From: Nitrospira sp.
GTDB taxonomy: Bacteria > Nitrospirota > Nitrospiria > Nitrospirales > Nitrospiraceae
NCBI GenBank assembly: GCA_022226935.1
Contig: CP092081.1
Coordinates: 2,592,846 to 2,656,845 of the forward strand
Direction: 5' to 3'
Length of the DNA stretch: 64,000 nucleotides
Shown here: positions 37,512-46,236 of the stretch, in pieces
Numbering within the stretch: the first letter of the stretch is position 1
Layout: each line of letters opens with the position of its first letter
Made by a program: the position numbers and the translations under genes
The notes under the pieces: model-generated
Database searches by the model: none
What the model saw: the letters and a program-made list of their open reading frames with translations, nothing else
What the model was told of the DNA's origin: nothing

Positions 37512-37671
37512 GTGTCTCATCGGGAGCCATTGTACCGGGATCATCACCGGCCTGACCAGCCCCGCGGAAGCTTCCTGCCACGTCCCGGCCATCCGTTATG
37601 GCACTGCACCCTGCTCTTCAATTATGATGGAGACTGCAGGTTCCGAAGGCTACATCACCCGGACAGCGACC

Positions 37672-38484
37672 ATGCCGGCGTTCATGACACCAGCCGTTCG
37701 ATCAGGCCGCTCCAAAATGCTCCTTATCGGGAGCCTCTGTCTGGCGATCTCATTGAGTGCTGATTCACTGCTGTGGGCCGGCGCCTCGTCCCCAACCACG
37801 CCGCGCCACGGGCGGCAAGAGGCGGAGGAAGGCCGCGCGATCTTCAATGGCAAGGGCCTCTGCTCCACTTGCCATGGGGTCGATGGATACAAGGGGCAGC
37901 TCCCGGCGAACCTGAGTCAAAATATCCGCGACAATATTGCCCGCCTCGATCCAGCCCCGGCGGACCTGAGACAGGCGGCGACGCTCAGCCTCACCACCGA
38001 TAAGCAGCGATTCGAGATAATCCGGCACGGGCATCTCCGCACCGCCATGTATCCAGTCTCGAAAGACTCCCTGTCTGACGAAGAGATTCTCGCCTTGCTG
38101 CCGTATCTCGCCGCCATCCGCGGCACAGTAGCGCCACTCGCTTCCCAGCCCCCCTCTGCCTTCTCTCTCAGAGGCAACGCGAACAGCGGGCGGCAGCTGT
38201 ATCATGAACTCGGCGGCTGCGCCATCTGCCACGGCATCGAGGGACATCTGCAGTCACGGCCGCCGATGTCCGCCGATTTGGTCGCACGACTGAATGCGCT
38301 TCCTCACCCTCCGGCCGACCTGCGCAATCCTGCCGCTCTGACCTCGCAGAATGACGAAGACCGCTATCGCTCCATCAAACTCGGCCATCCAGGCACGGCG
38401 ATGTATCCGAAGACGTTGCTGCGCGACGAGGATATTCGTGATCTGATCGCCTATCTCGCCATCCTTCGTGAAGGAGGCCGGTAG
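37672..38484 (+). CDS. Diheme cytochrome c, periplasmic
   Basis: Two heme c sites: CSTCHGVDG and CAICHGIEG, each in its own class I-like domain (about 100 residues each), with the likely axial methionines in repeated TAMYP segments. A signal peptide (LLIGSLCLAISLS...) targets it to the periplasm. It should carry electrons there. The frame opens 288 bases upstream (37384) but those codons overlap the divergent crp-like gene and are a shadow. Starts at 37672, 37684 or 37717 are possible. It is alone on this strand. Confidence 0.85.
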   Translation: MPAFMTPAVRSGRSKMLLIGSLCLAISLSADSLLWAGASSPTTPRHGRQEAEEGRAIFNGKGLCSTCHGVDGYKGQLPANLSQNIRDNIARLDPAPADLRQAATLSLTTDKQRFEIIRHGHLRTAMYPVSKDSLSDEEILALLPYLAAIRGTVAPLASQPPSAFSLRGNANSGRQLYHELGGCAICHGIEGHLQSRPPMSADLVARLNALPHPPADLRNPAALTSQNDEDRYRSIKLGHPGTAMYPKTLLRDEDIRDLIAYLAILREGGR

Positions 38485-38633
38485 GCCAAGAAATGAATGG
38501 GACAGGAGTGGGGCTCCAGGAGGCGATCGGCGGACAACCATTCGCTCAAAACGGCTCGCGGAGGCAGCGACCACCTTACGCACACGAACCGGCGGCCACC
38601 ACCCCCATGCCCGGAATATCCCGCGTACGGCCG

Positions 38634-39026
38634 CTAACTGGGGCCGGGAGGATCTTCGTGGTCTTCTCCCGTCAGTGCTTCAGCCTCTTGCGCTTCAAGG
38701 CCCTGCAGGTCGGTCAGTATGCTGTGCAGCACCTGGCGGCGCTGTTGCAGGCCTTTTTTCGGCATATCTCGTGTCAAAGGCTCCTGCGCTGATTCGGGTA
38801 AATTGACGATCGCTTCGGCCTCGCCCAGAGTCGCGTACTTGTAGGATTCGACGTAGGGGTGAGAGCTGCCGAATATCCTGGCGAGAATCGCTTCCGTCTC
38901 TTCATCGAAGGCATCGAAGATGGGATGCACGGCAGTTACATGGGCCATTCCCTCCAGCTTCTCGATTTGTGCCTTGATGTCGTCGTTTCTCATCCGGGGC
39001 TGATACATGGAATTGACTTCGACCAT
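38634..39026 (-). CDS. Conserved hypothetical protein, 130 aa
   Basis: A soluble acidic protein starting MVEVNSMYQPRMRNDDIKAQ, with FDAFDEETEAILARIFG in the middle and a Glu/Asp/Pro-rich tail. GAGGAGATCACGCC precedes the ATG at 39026, so I do not use the open frame to 39506. No domain recognised. Convergent with the diheme cytochrome c gene (150 bases between the stops). Confidence 0.55.
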   Translation of the reverse strand: MVEVNSMYQPRMRNDDIKAQIEKLEGMAHVTAVHPIFDAFDEETEAILARIFGSSHPYVESYKYATLGEAEAIVNLPESAQEPLTRDMPKKGLQQRRQVLHSILTDLQGLEAQEAEALTGEDHEDPPGPS

Positions 39027-39142
39027 GGCGTGATCTCCTCTCGTCTGATGGTTTTGGTATACCTCCTCCTGAACGAGGCGCCACCTAGGAATTCCCCCAG
39101 GAATCGAAATGGAACAGCACGGCCCATTTCGTGTCATGGCGA

Positions 39143-39613
39143 TCAGCGTAATGTCTCTTCCGCCAACCTGCGCACAAGATATCCCACGATGGCGATGTTC
39201 ACCGCCAGCACGGCCAGCCCCGACATCGACCACTCGCGAACGACGGCGTGAAATTCCCCGGGCAGCAGGATGCAAGTGGAAACCACCGTCAGATAAGCGG
39301 CCCACGAGGTTTCGCTCCACAGACCGAACCCCTCGACGAACAATAAGGCCGCATAGCCGAGGCTGACGAGGCTCATCAACAACAGACTGTGGCGCGGCAA
39401 CGAATCCACCGTAACGGCGAGCGCATGTAGCAGCCGCGTGTGGATGTTCAAGTGCAGCGCGTCGAGAAGGGGTGAGAGACCGGAATCGATTTCGGGGTCG
39501 ATCCACCGGAGAAAGCCTGATCCCGCCAGCAATACGAGCAACCCTTTCAACAGCTTGAACAGGGCGATGGGAGCCAGACTCGTCTGCTGCGACATCGGCG
39601 CGCTCACAAGCAT
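39143..39613 (-). CDS. DUF2127 membrane protein
   Basis: 156 residues with about four hydrophobic helices; the block IALFKLLKGLLVLLAGSG at the start and GLWSETSWAAYLTVVSTCILLPGE near the middle (quoted in part: LWSETSWAAYLTVV) match the DUF2127 family of predicted inner-membrane proteins. Their function is unknown. A start at the next ATG (39595) is possible. Divergent from the SnoaL-like gene at 39717. Confidence 0.8.
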   Translation of the reverse strand: MLVSAPMSQQTSLAPIALFKLLKGLLVLLAGSGFLRWIDPEIDSGLSPLLDALHLNIHTRLLHALAVTVDSLPRHSLLLMSLVSLGYAALLFVEGFGLWSETSWAAYLTVVSTCILLPGEFHAVVREWSMSGLAVLAVNIAIVGYLVRRLAEETLR

Positions 39614-39716
39614 AGCGCCACTTTCGGCTGCTTCACGAGGATCGGCCCTTGCTCCTCAGGCAGCCGTTCCCCTAGGCTAGTCCCGACCATAGACTCTCAC
39701 TGAAAGGTGCACGGTG

Positions 39717-40076
39717 ATGAACGAACAGTTTGCACGAAGCCTGGCCGAGGCTTGGATCAGCGCTTGGAACCGGCACGACCTCGAGGCCATTCTCCACCAT
39801 TATGCGACGGACATAGAGTTTACCAGTCCGTTTGTGCCTGCGCTATCCGGGGATCCGTCGGGCTCGCTCCGCGGCCGCGAACAGGTAACCGCCTATTTCC
39901 GGAAGGGCCTTCACGCCTATCCCGACCTGCATTTCGACTTGATTCGAATTCTGACAGGAATCGACAGCCTAGTACTCTATTACCGCAGCGTGAACGGACT
40001 GCTGGCAGCTGAAATGATGACGGTCAACAGCGAGGGCTTGATCCAAACCGTGCGGGTGCATTACGTCAAAGAATAG
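39717..40076 (+). CDS. NTF2/SnoaL-like protein
   Basis: 119 residues forming a single cone-shaped NTF2-like domain: WISAWNRHDLEAILHHYATD, IEFTSPFVPALSG, LRGREQVTAYFRKG and a terminal TVRVHYVKE. Members are small-molecule-binding enzymes or lipid/pigment carriers; the ligand is unknown. AAGG lies before the start; a GTG at 39714 immediately before the ATG is also in frame. Ends 37 bases before the stop of the convergent gluconokinase gene. Confidence 0.82.
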   Translation: MNEQFARSLAEAWISAWNRHDLEAILHHYATDIEFTSPFVPALSGDPSGSLRGREQVTAYFRKGLHAYPDLHFDLIRILTGIDSLVLYYRSVNGLLAAEMMTVNSEGLIQTVRVHYVKE

Positions 40077-40112
40077 AGGTCTGCGGCGCAGCATCCAGCA
40101 GCGCTCGCCTCG

Positions 40113-41015
40113 CTAGATCGCCAGGCTGCGTCTGATCTGGAGGACGATGGCATCCGGTGGAAGGGCGGCATCGATTAGCAGCGCATCGGCCGGCTCCTCC
40201 AGGATCGCCAGCTGGCTGTCCAGGAGTTCCGGTCGCATGAAATGGCCCCGGCGACCGGCGAGACGTTCGCGAAACAAGTCGGCCGTCCCTTTCAGATAGA
40301 CCAATCGCAAGCAGTCGCCACACCCCTCCTCTACGATGGTCCGATACGTCGCCTTCAACACGGAGCAGGCAATGACGGCCGGCTGATTCATGCGGACCTG
40401 ATCGACGATGGCCACATGCAGCCGTTCGAGCCAGGGACGGCGATCGGCATCGGTCAACGGATGGCCGGTTCGCATCTTGTCGATGTTCGCGGGCGGATGG
40501 AACTCGTCCCCCTCCACGAACCGCCAGCCGAAGACGTCTGCCAGACAGCGACCGATCGTGGTCTTTCCTGCCCCCGAGACACCCATGATCAGGATGATCA
40601 GAATGCGACGCCGTTCGACACGTGCTTCAGGCCCGCTCTCCGGAGTGGCCACTCCCGGAGTCACGGCGGAAGAAGGCCCCTTGCTCGATGTATCGGCGGC
40701 AAGATAGGAGATGATCAAGGAGGCGTCGCTGATTGGATCGGTGGTAAACGGCGCGTCGTGACGCCTGGTCACCGCGGTCGTGAGGCGTTCCGCCGCCTGC
40801 CTGACAGGAAGGGGAAAGATTCCCTGCTGCTGAATGCGACGCAACTGCGCCATCGTATCCGCCTGGCGTGTCGGTTCACCGCGACCGGCCGCCCAGGATT
40901 CGGCGGCAACAGTCACTGCCCGCCGCGCACAGACTCGCGCCTTTCCTTCGTTGCCGCTATCCCAGGCTTGCTTCGCGGCGGAGAGCTCCCGAGCAATGCG
41001 TGATGGAGGCGACAT
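40113..41015 (-). CDS. Gluconokinase with N-terminal helical extension
   Basis: 300 residues; gluconokinases are usually about 170. Residues 138-300 are the kinase: P-loop MGVSGAGKTTIG (144-155), WRFVEGDEFHPPANIDKMRTG, the lid region around DDADRRPWL-like TDADRRPWLERLH, CSVLKATYR and a C-terminal VLQIRR. It phosphorylates gluconate to 6-phosphogluconate for the pentose phosphate or Entner-Doudoroff routes. Residues 1-110 are a separate helical domain (SAAKQAWDSGNEGKARVCA), HEPN-like in feel but unproven, joined by a Ser/Pro/Gly linker. No other sugar gene is adjacent. Confidence 0.85.
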   Translation of the reverse strand: MSPPSRIARELSAAKQAWDSGNEGKARVCARRAVTVAAESWAAGRGEPTRQADTMAQLRRIQQQGIFPLPVRQAAERLTTAVTRRHDAPFTTDPISDASLIISYLAADTSSKGPSSAVTPGVATPESGPEARVERRRILIILIMGVSGAGKTTIGRCLADVFGWRFVEGDEFHPPANIDKMRTGHPLTDADRRPWLERLHVAIVDQVRMNQPAVIACSVLKATYRTIVEEGCGDCLRLVYLKGTADLFRERLAGRRGHFMRPELLDSQLAILEEPADALLIDAALPPDAIVLQIRRSLAI

Positions 41016-41548
41016 GGAACGCTACGCTACGTGGCTGACGTTGGGCCTGTCAATGAGGGCAGACGGGGCGATGCCGTAGACATTCCAACGCTCGGCCACG
41101 CGAAGACCAAGCATGGTATGCCGTGTGAGCAGAGATCTGAAGATCGCGCCTCACAGTGATAATTCCCTCCTCTATCAGGGAAACCCCTATTTCTCTATGG
41201 AGACGAGGCAGGCATACTGGGCGCGCGCTGCTCAGGATGCAATAGCGGCATGTACCCGCCAAGGGCATCTCCTGTCAGGCCTGAACATATCATGGCGACT
41301 CATCGTTTACGCAAATCCAGCATGTACCGGTTTCACGATTCGGCGCGCACCGATCGAAAGTACCTGATCGTGGCACTGGCCGCCGCGCTCATTCTCGCCG
41401 CCGTACTGTCAGGCCTCTGACCGACGACCTTCCCACTTTCCTCCAAGAGTCGCCTCTTGCAGACATTTCGGCTATGATCGCGTGAGACCGGCACCGATCC
41501 TGTTCGCCGAAATCGAACCTACGCGCAACGCACCCGGCATCGCCACTC
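41016..41548. other. Intergenic region, 533 bases
   Basis: Mostly no gene. It contains the leaders of the divergent gluconokinase gene and of the GIY-YIG gene, and one short plausible reading frame at 41292-41420. Confidence 0.4.
41292..41420 (+). CDS. Possible single-helix membrane peptide, 42 aa
   Basis: ATG-started frame encoding a basic N-terminus (MATHRLRKSSMYRFHDSAR) then one hydrophobic helix (YLIVALAAALILAAVLSGL) to the stop. The composition is that of a small inner-membrane protein. There is no strong ribosome binding site, so it may be a chance frame. Confidence 0.35.
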   Translation: MATHRLRKSSMYRFHDSARTDRKYLIVALAAALILAAVLSGL

Positions 41549-41794
41549 ATGACGTGGATCGTCTATATTTTGGAATGTGCCGACGGCAGCCTCTACACCG
41601 GCATCACGAACGATTTGGAGCGCCGGATACGGGCGCATGCGAGCGGAAACGGGGCGAAATACACGAGACGCCGAGGACCGTTTACGGTGCGGTATACCGA
41701 ATCACTGGAGAGCAAAGGCGCCGCGCTCCAACGCGAGGCGGCTATCAAGGTGCTGGACCGAGCGGCCAAAGTGGCGCTGCTGACCACTCCGTAA
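41549..41794 (+). CDS. GIY-YIG nuclease-like protein (YhbQ type)
   Basis: 81 residues covering the GIY-YIG domain: VYILECADGSLYTGITND (the YIL ... YTG pair), RRIRAHASGNGAKYTRRRGP (catalytic Arg) and LQREAAIKVLDRAAKV (catalytic Glu). Free-standing members of this size, such as YhbQ/UPF0213, are probably DNA-cutting or -binding repair-related proteins; this is by family. It is convergent with the second P-loop-less AAA-like gene, with 9 bases between the stops. Confidence 0.88.
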   Translation: MTWIVYILECADGSLYTGITNDLERRIRAHASGNGAKYTRRRGPFTVRYTESLESKGAALQREAAIKVLDRAAKVALLTTP

Positions 41795-41803
41795 TCTCGC
41801 CCC

Positions 41804-42370
41804 TCACTTCTTTTTCGCGATCTTCTGTTGTGGCTTCACCGCCGGCGTGATTTTCTTCTTCGACGCCTTTTTCTTCGCGGTCCCGCCCAACACCATGACC
41901 GGCTTTTCCGCAGAAAAGGCTTCTTCGATACGGCTCTTTCCATTGGTGGCCAGGATGACAAGACCTTGATGCTGCTCGATGCACTGCAGGAGATAGGAGG
42001 CCTCACTGTTCGCATACCGATCGTAGGCCTCATTGCCTTGCGTCCGTTTGCCGAACAAGGCATCGGCCTCGTCAAAGAAGAGAATCGATCCGTGGCGATT
42101 GGCCATATCGAACACACGCGTCACGTTTTTTTCGGTCTCGCGCGCATGGGCACCGACGACCGCCGATAAATCCACCGCGGCAAGAGGCAATTGCAGCTCC
42201 TGCGCCAGGACCTCGGCCGCTTTTTGCCGACGGAGTGGGGTGGCTCCGGCTAAGACGATGACGGCGCCGGATGGTGTGCCGGCACGTGCGTTTTTGGTCT
42301 GCTTCACAGGCCTGGTCTTTTTTTGCTGCGGCGTTTGCTTCTTACGCCGCGTTCCTGTTGCACCTGCCAT
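41804..42370 (-). CDS. P-loop-less AAA-like protein with basic tails at both ends
   Basis: 188 residues. A basic N-terminal tail (1-30, TRRKKQTPQQKK) precedes an AAA-like core. The P-loop position reads LAGATPLRRQKAAEV (40-54), without the glycine-rich loop and with RR in place of the GK. Walker B is intact (SILFFDEADALFG, 95-107), followed by YDRYANSEASYLLQ and the sensor-1 ILATNGKS. The Lys-rich C-terminal tail is KKKASKKK and more. Unlike the paralogue at 28531-29091, the Walker B glutamate is retained. The ATG at 42370 has AGGGATGAAGACC upstream; 42379 is an alternative. Confidence 0.75.
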   Translation of the reverse strand: MAGATGTRRKKQTPQQKKTRPVKQTKNARAGTPSGAVIVLAGATPLRRQKAAEVLAQELQLPLAAVDLSAVVGAHARETEKNVTRVFDMANRHGSILFFDEADALFGKRTQGNEAYDRYANSEASYLLQCIEQHQGLVILATNGKSRIEEAFSAEKPVMVLGGTAKKKASKKKITPAVKPQQKIAKKK

Positions 42371-42617
42371 GGTCTTCATCCCTTTCCGCCTCTAGATTGG
42401 CCCTTGTCACACTTCCGTCAGAGAAACAGGCGCTGAGTATAACCGGTTCTTGTTTTTGTCGCTGAATTTCTTCGTATTCGAACGGAAATCGGTCGATCGA
42501 CATAGACTGATGGAACGCGGAACGACCGCAGCTCTCTTGACCTTGCCGGGACGCAGATGCAAGGTTACGTCAGCATCCGGCATAGGCCACCCTTCCACGA
42601 TGTGTTGGAGACGCAGC

Positions 42618-43568
42618 ATGATCGGTTTCTGGTTCCTCGTGCTCTGGTGCCTGCCCGCTCACGCCTGGGCCGTTTCGCCGGGAGAGGTCACGCCTACCGC
42701 CTCGACGAACCAGCTCTCAGGCCATGAATTGCTTCGCATCGGCGAGGTCCACGACAAACAAGAACATTGGCCCGAAACATTGACATATTACCAACTCGCG
42801 TTGTCGAAGTTCCGGGAGAAGAAACAACCGCAGGGCATCGCCACCACCCTCATGAAGATTGCGCGTGTACTTGAGCGGCAAGGCAAACTGCAAGACGCCC
42901 ATACGTCCTTGCAGGAGGCCGAGCGATTATTTGCCCAGACGTCCGATCGATCCGCCCATGCTGAATCCCTGCTGGCGATGGGCCGCGTGGCCGCACAACT
43001 TGGACAACGCGATGAGTCGCGCGATGCGCTGACGAGAGCCGCCGCCCTCTTTACCCGCGTGAGGAATGCGAGAGGTTGGAACGAGACGATGGTCCAATTG
43101 GGACTGCTGCAAGTCGTTGAAGGCTCGGCAGAGACCGGACTCTCATCCCTGCAGCAGGCGGCGGAAGAGGCGCGCACTCGACGCCATGTCGATCAGCAGT
43201 TTACCGCGACCGTCGCGCTCGGAGATGCCCATTGGCTGCTGGGGCGACTCGAAGACGCCCGCATGAAATATCTCGACGCCCTGGCGCTGGCCCAAGCGGA
43301 ACATCACCTGCCGTTCGAAGGCATGCTCCATTTGCGGCTCGCCCGGCTCGACCGAGGGAAAGAGACGCTGAATGATCGCGTGGCGCTGGGAAAACGCGCC
43401 ATTCAAATTGCCCAGGCAATACATGATACCGCCGCCGAAGCGGAAGCGTGGGCGCTCCTCGCCGACCTGCACCGGCAATTAGGGCAGCAACCGGAAGCGG
43501 AAGCGGCGGAGACGCGAGCATTGGCTCTCTATCGCAGCCGTGAACTCTTCGTGCACGGCGTTCAGTAG
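42618..43568 (+). CDS. Exported TPR protein
   Basis: 316 residues. A signal peptide (about 1-22, IGFWFLVLWCLPAHAWA) is followed by several TPR-like helical repeats, for example HDKQEHWPETLTYYQLALS near 50, GKLQDAHTSLQEAERLF near 90 and RVAAQLGQRDESRDALTRAA near 125. TPRs mount protein-protein contacts; in the periplasm the partner is unknown. GGAG lies 9 bases before the ATG at 42618; the frame opens further upstream. Convergent with the MFS gene. Confidence 0.78.
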   Translation: MIGFWFLVLWCLPAHAWAVSPGEVTPTASTNQLSGHELLRIGEVHDKQEHWPETLTYYQLALSKFREKKQPQGIATTLMKIARVLERQGKLQDAHTSLQEAERLFAQTSDRSAHAESLLAMGRVAAQLGQRDESRDALTRAAALFTRVRNARGWNETMVQLGLLQVVEGSAETGLSSLQQAAEEARTRRHVDQQFTATVALGDAHWLLGRLEDARMKYLDALALAQAEHHLPFEGMLHLRLARLDRGKETLNDRVALGKRAIQIAQAIHDTAAEAEAWALLADLHRQLGQQPEAEAAETRALALYRSRELFVHGVQ

Positions 43569-43634
43569 GCAGACACCGAGGCCGCTCGAACGCCTCCCGC
43601 AAAGCCTGATCGCTGACACAGCCACATCGAGCGA

Positions 43635-44873
43635 TCACGTGGCTCTTGTCGCGCGCCAAGCCGTACCTGCGCTGACCAACAGTAGCATCGTCGACAGAAG
43701 ATAGGGCGCGCCGGGCAAATGCCAGTCGGCTTGCGGGCCGATGAAGAGGGCAAAGGTCTGGGTGAACAGGGTTGGGCCGATCAACCCGGCAATGCCCGTG
43801 AGGCTGGCGATCGCCCCTTGCAGTTGTCCCTGCTCGGAGGCGCTCACCCGGCGCGTCATGAAGACCTGCGCGGAGGGACCGGCGAGCCCCCAAAACGCCA
43901 TCACCGGAATGCCCAGGCAATACACAAACGGCGTGGGCGCAAGCCCGTAGATGGCAAAACCGGTTGCGCCGCAGAGCAGACCCGTGAGCAACGTCCGGCG
44001 TTCGCCCAGCTTCGCCGTGATGCGCCGTACCAATGTGCCTTGGACGATCATGGCGCATATCCCGACCGCCGCCAACGTGAAGCCCACAGCCGACGGCCCC
44101 CAGCCGTACCGATACCCCAAGTACAACACGGCGATGCTGGGCAGCACCGCGTGAGCCAAATTCATGAGAAAGTTCGCGGTCGCCAAACCGAACAGTTCGT
44201 GATGGGAGCGCAAGAGGATCAACGCGCCGGCCGGATTGGCCCGCTGCCATCGGAACGGGGCCCGCTTCTCCATAGGAAGTGATTCCGGCAACACAAAGAA
44301 GCCATAACAGGCATTGAGCAAGCTTGTTGCGGCGGCCCCCCAGAAGGGCCAGCGTGGATCAAGGGCGCCCAGCAAGCCGCCGACCGCCGGGCCCAGCACG
44401 AAGCCCAACCCGAAGGACGCGCCCATGAGGCCGAATGCGGCAGCCCGCTTCTCCGGCGCGGTCACATCCGCGATGTACGCGCCGGCGGTGCTGAAACTCG
44501 ATGACGCGATGCCGGAGATGACTCGACCGGTGAAGAGCCATGACAGGCTGGGTGCCATGGCCATGAGGATGAAATCGAGGCCGAGACCGAGATTGGACAG
44601 GAGGACGACCGGACGGCGCCCGAACCGATCCGATAAAGCGCCCTGAATCGGAGAGCAGACAAACTGCATGAGCGCCCAGGCCGTGCCCATGAGACCATAA
44701 ATCTCCGCCGCCTGGGCCGTATCGCCGCCCAGAAATTCCTCGACCAGCTTCGGCAGCACGGGAATGATGATCCCGAACGACAACATGTCGAGCACGACGG
44801 TGACGAGGATAAACAAGACCGCTGCTTGCCGCGGGGGCACTGGTGGCTGCGCCTGATTCATGAAGTGCGCCAT
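43635..44873 (-). CDS. MFS efflux transporter, TetA-like
   Basis: About 412 residues with 12 membrane helices. The first-half motif GALSDRFGRRPVVLLS after helix 2 and GRVISGIASSSFSTAGAYIADVT (quoted in two parts: GRVISGIASSS and TAGAYIADVT) are typical of the DHA1 drug:H+ antiporter family that includes TetA. Substrate is unknown; homology alone does not show tetracycline resistance. Starts at 44873 and 44861 lack a clear ribosome binding site. It is divergent from the AEC transporter, about 98 bases apart. Confidence 0.85.
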   Translation of the reverse strand: MAHFMNQAQPPVPPRQAAVLFILVTVVLDMLSFGIIIPVLPKLVEEFLGGDTAQAAEIYGLMGTAWALMQFVCSPIQGALSDRFGRRPVVLLSNLGLGLDFILMAMAPSLSWLFTGRVISGIASSSFSTAGAYIADVTAPEKRAAAFGLMGASFGLGFVLGPAVGGLLGALDPRWPFWGAAATSLLNACYGFFVLPESLPMEKRAPFRWQRANPAGALILLRSHHELFGLATANFLMNLAHAVLPSIAVLYLGYRYGWGPSAVGFTLAAVGICAMIVQGTLVRRITAKLGERRTLLTGLLCGATGFAIYGLAPTPFVYCLGIPVMAFWGLAGPSAQVFMTRRVSASEQGQLQGAIASLTGIAGLIGPTLFTQTFALFIGPQADWHLPGAPYLLSTMLLLVSAGTAWRATRAT

Positions 44874-44970
44874 CGTACCAGGCTCGCGCCTCCGCCGCAT
44901 ACAAAAAGGCGGGATGCTTCATGACGGGCCATGCTCCTCTTGCCGGCGCGTTTCTGGTACGCTGCCCCCG

Positions 44971-45882
44971 ATGCCCGCCACGCTCCAAGCCTTCATCGCC
45001 ATTTTTGTTCTCGGCGCGTTGCTCCGTTCATCCGGCCTGCTTGGGAAACTGCATGCGGAACGGCTCGCCTCCTTCGTTTTTTCGATCAGCTTGCCGGCAA
45101 CGATTCTTGTCTCTCTGGATCATGTCACGTTTACCTCCACGACCTGGCGATTACCCCTGGCCGCGTGCCTGGTCACCATCTCGATGCTGTTCTGTGCCTG
45201 GCAACTTGCCCGCCGGTTGCATTTGCCGCGCCCGACGCAGGGTGCGTTGTTACTCGGCACCGGCTGCATCAATTCCGTGTACTTCGCCTACCCCGTCGTC
45301 CTCGCTACATTCGGCGAGCAAGGATTGGCACGGGCCATCTTGTTTGACCTGGGACAAACCACCCTGACCCTCACCCTGATTTACGGCCTCGCCGTCGCCC
45401 ACGGGGCCAAGAGCACCACGGGTCGCTCCGCGATGGTCCGGTTCCTGTCATCCCCACCGTTCTGGGCGCTCTGCGGCAGCCTCCTGCTCTCACTGTTTGG
45501 GCTCCACCTGCACGCCGGGCTTCGCCATATCCTCACGCCTCTTCACCTCACCACAATCCCTTTGGCCAGTCTCGTGCTGGGGCTTTCCATCAGTTTCGCT
45601 GTCACACGCCGCACTATTGCGCTGGCGGTTGTCGGCGTAGTAATGCGCATGGCGGGCGGACTGCTCCTCGGATTCGGTGCGGCTTTTGCGCTGAACCTCA
45701 CCGGAATTGAACAGGTCATCGTCGTGCTGATCGCCGCGATGCCTTCCGCCGTCACCGCCGTGATCTTTGCCGCAGATACAGGACTGGACGAAGACCTCGT
45801 CACCTCTATCGTGGCGCTCTCGATTTGCGTGGGCATTGCGATGCTTCCATGGCTTCCGCAACTGATCCGGTTGTTGGAATAG
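44971..45882 (+). CDS. AEC-family transporter
   Basis: 303 residues with about ten membrane helices in two halves, as in auxin efflux carrier-like bacterial permeases: LGALLRSSGLLGKLHAERL at the start, FSISLPATILVSL in helix 2, CINSVYFAYPVVLATFG with the family's conserved Gly/Asn/Pro and a second-half AAMPSAVTAVIFA. Substrates in this family are small organic anions or thiols; unknown here. The ATG at 44971 opens directly on helix 1; the longer frame from 44860 is not used. Confidence 0.85.
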   Translation: MPATLQAFIAIFVLGALLRSSGLLGKLHAERLASFVFSISLPATILVSLDHVTFTSTTWRLPLAACLVTISMLFCAWQLARRLHLPRPTQGALLLGTGCINSVYFAYPVVLATFGEQGLARAILFDLGQTTLTLTLIYGLAVAHGAKSTTGRSAMVRFLSSPPFWALCGSLLLSLFGLHLHAGLRHILTPLHLTTIPLASLVLGLSISFAVTRRTIALAVVGVVMRMAGGLLLGFGAAFALNLTGIEQVIVVLIAAMPSAVTAVIFAADTGLDEDLVTSIVALSICVGIAMLPWLPQLIRLLE

Positions 45883-46107
45883 GACTCTCAGCCATTCCAT
45901 CAACTGTGGGAACGGCATCACGCCTTGTGAGGTTTTTGCGACGGCAAAAATTGCCGGGCGCATGGTGCCATGAGGAGACATGCCGTCGCAGCCGCAGATA
46001 GCGGCAAATTACTGAAGGTTTTCGACCAAACGGGATGCGATCTCGGTACACCTGACTACGGTATGGTGCTTGCTCTCTTCATGGGAACACAGACTGGAGG
46101 AAACATC

Positions 46108-46236
46108 ATGCATGACCCCGCGCTCTGGGCCAGTTGGTATGTATGGCTGCTGGCGGTTCCCGTTCTGGTCATCGGGACGCTCATTCGAGACTGGTTCCAG
46201 CGGCGTCATCCCGTGCGACTGCGCAAGCGTCGCTAA
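46108..46236 (+). CDS. Single-helix membrane micro-protein, 42 aa
   Basis: GGAGGAAACATC leads to the ATG at 46108. The product has one hydrophobic helix (WYVWLLAVPVLVIGTLI) and a strongly basic end (RRHPVRLRKRR) that should face the cytoplasm. No family recognised. I do not use the upstream frame from 45970, which does not look coding. Confidence 0.55.
   Translation: MHDPALWASWYVWLLAVPVLVIGTLIRDWFQRRHPVRLRKRR

Noticed and set aside
37384-37671. Long N-terminal extension of the cytochrome c frame
   Set aside because: Overlaps the divergent crp-like gene; the translation does not look like a protein and a signal peptide starts inside.
38634-39506. Longer start for the 130-residue hypothetical protein
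   Set aside because: The extra residues are a GC-rich shadow of the DUF2127 gene; GAGGAGATC before 39026 marks the start.
39668-41190. Shared CCCCTA-type promoter motif near 39670, 41175 and 55995
   Set aside because: Looked like a common box, but the aligned positions are too short and too few to distinguish from chance.
43201-44250. 349-residue frame overlapping the MFS and TPR genes
   Set aside because: Overlaps two recognisable genes on different strands; no domain.
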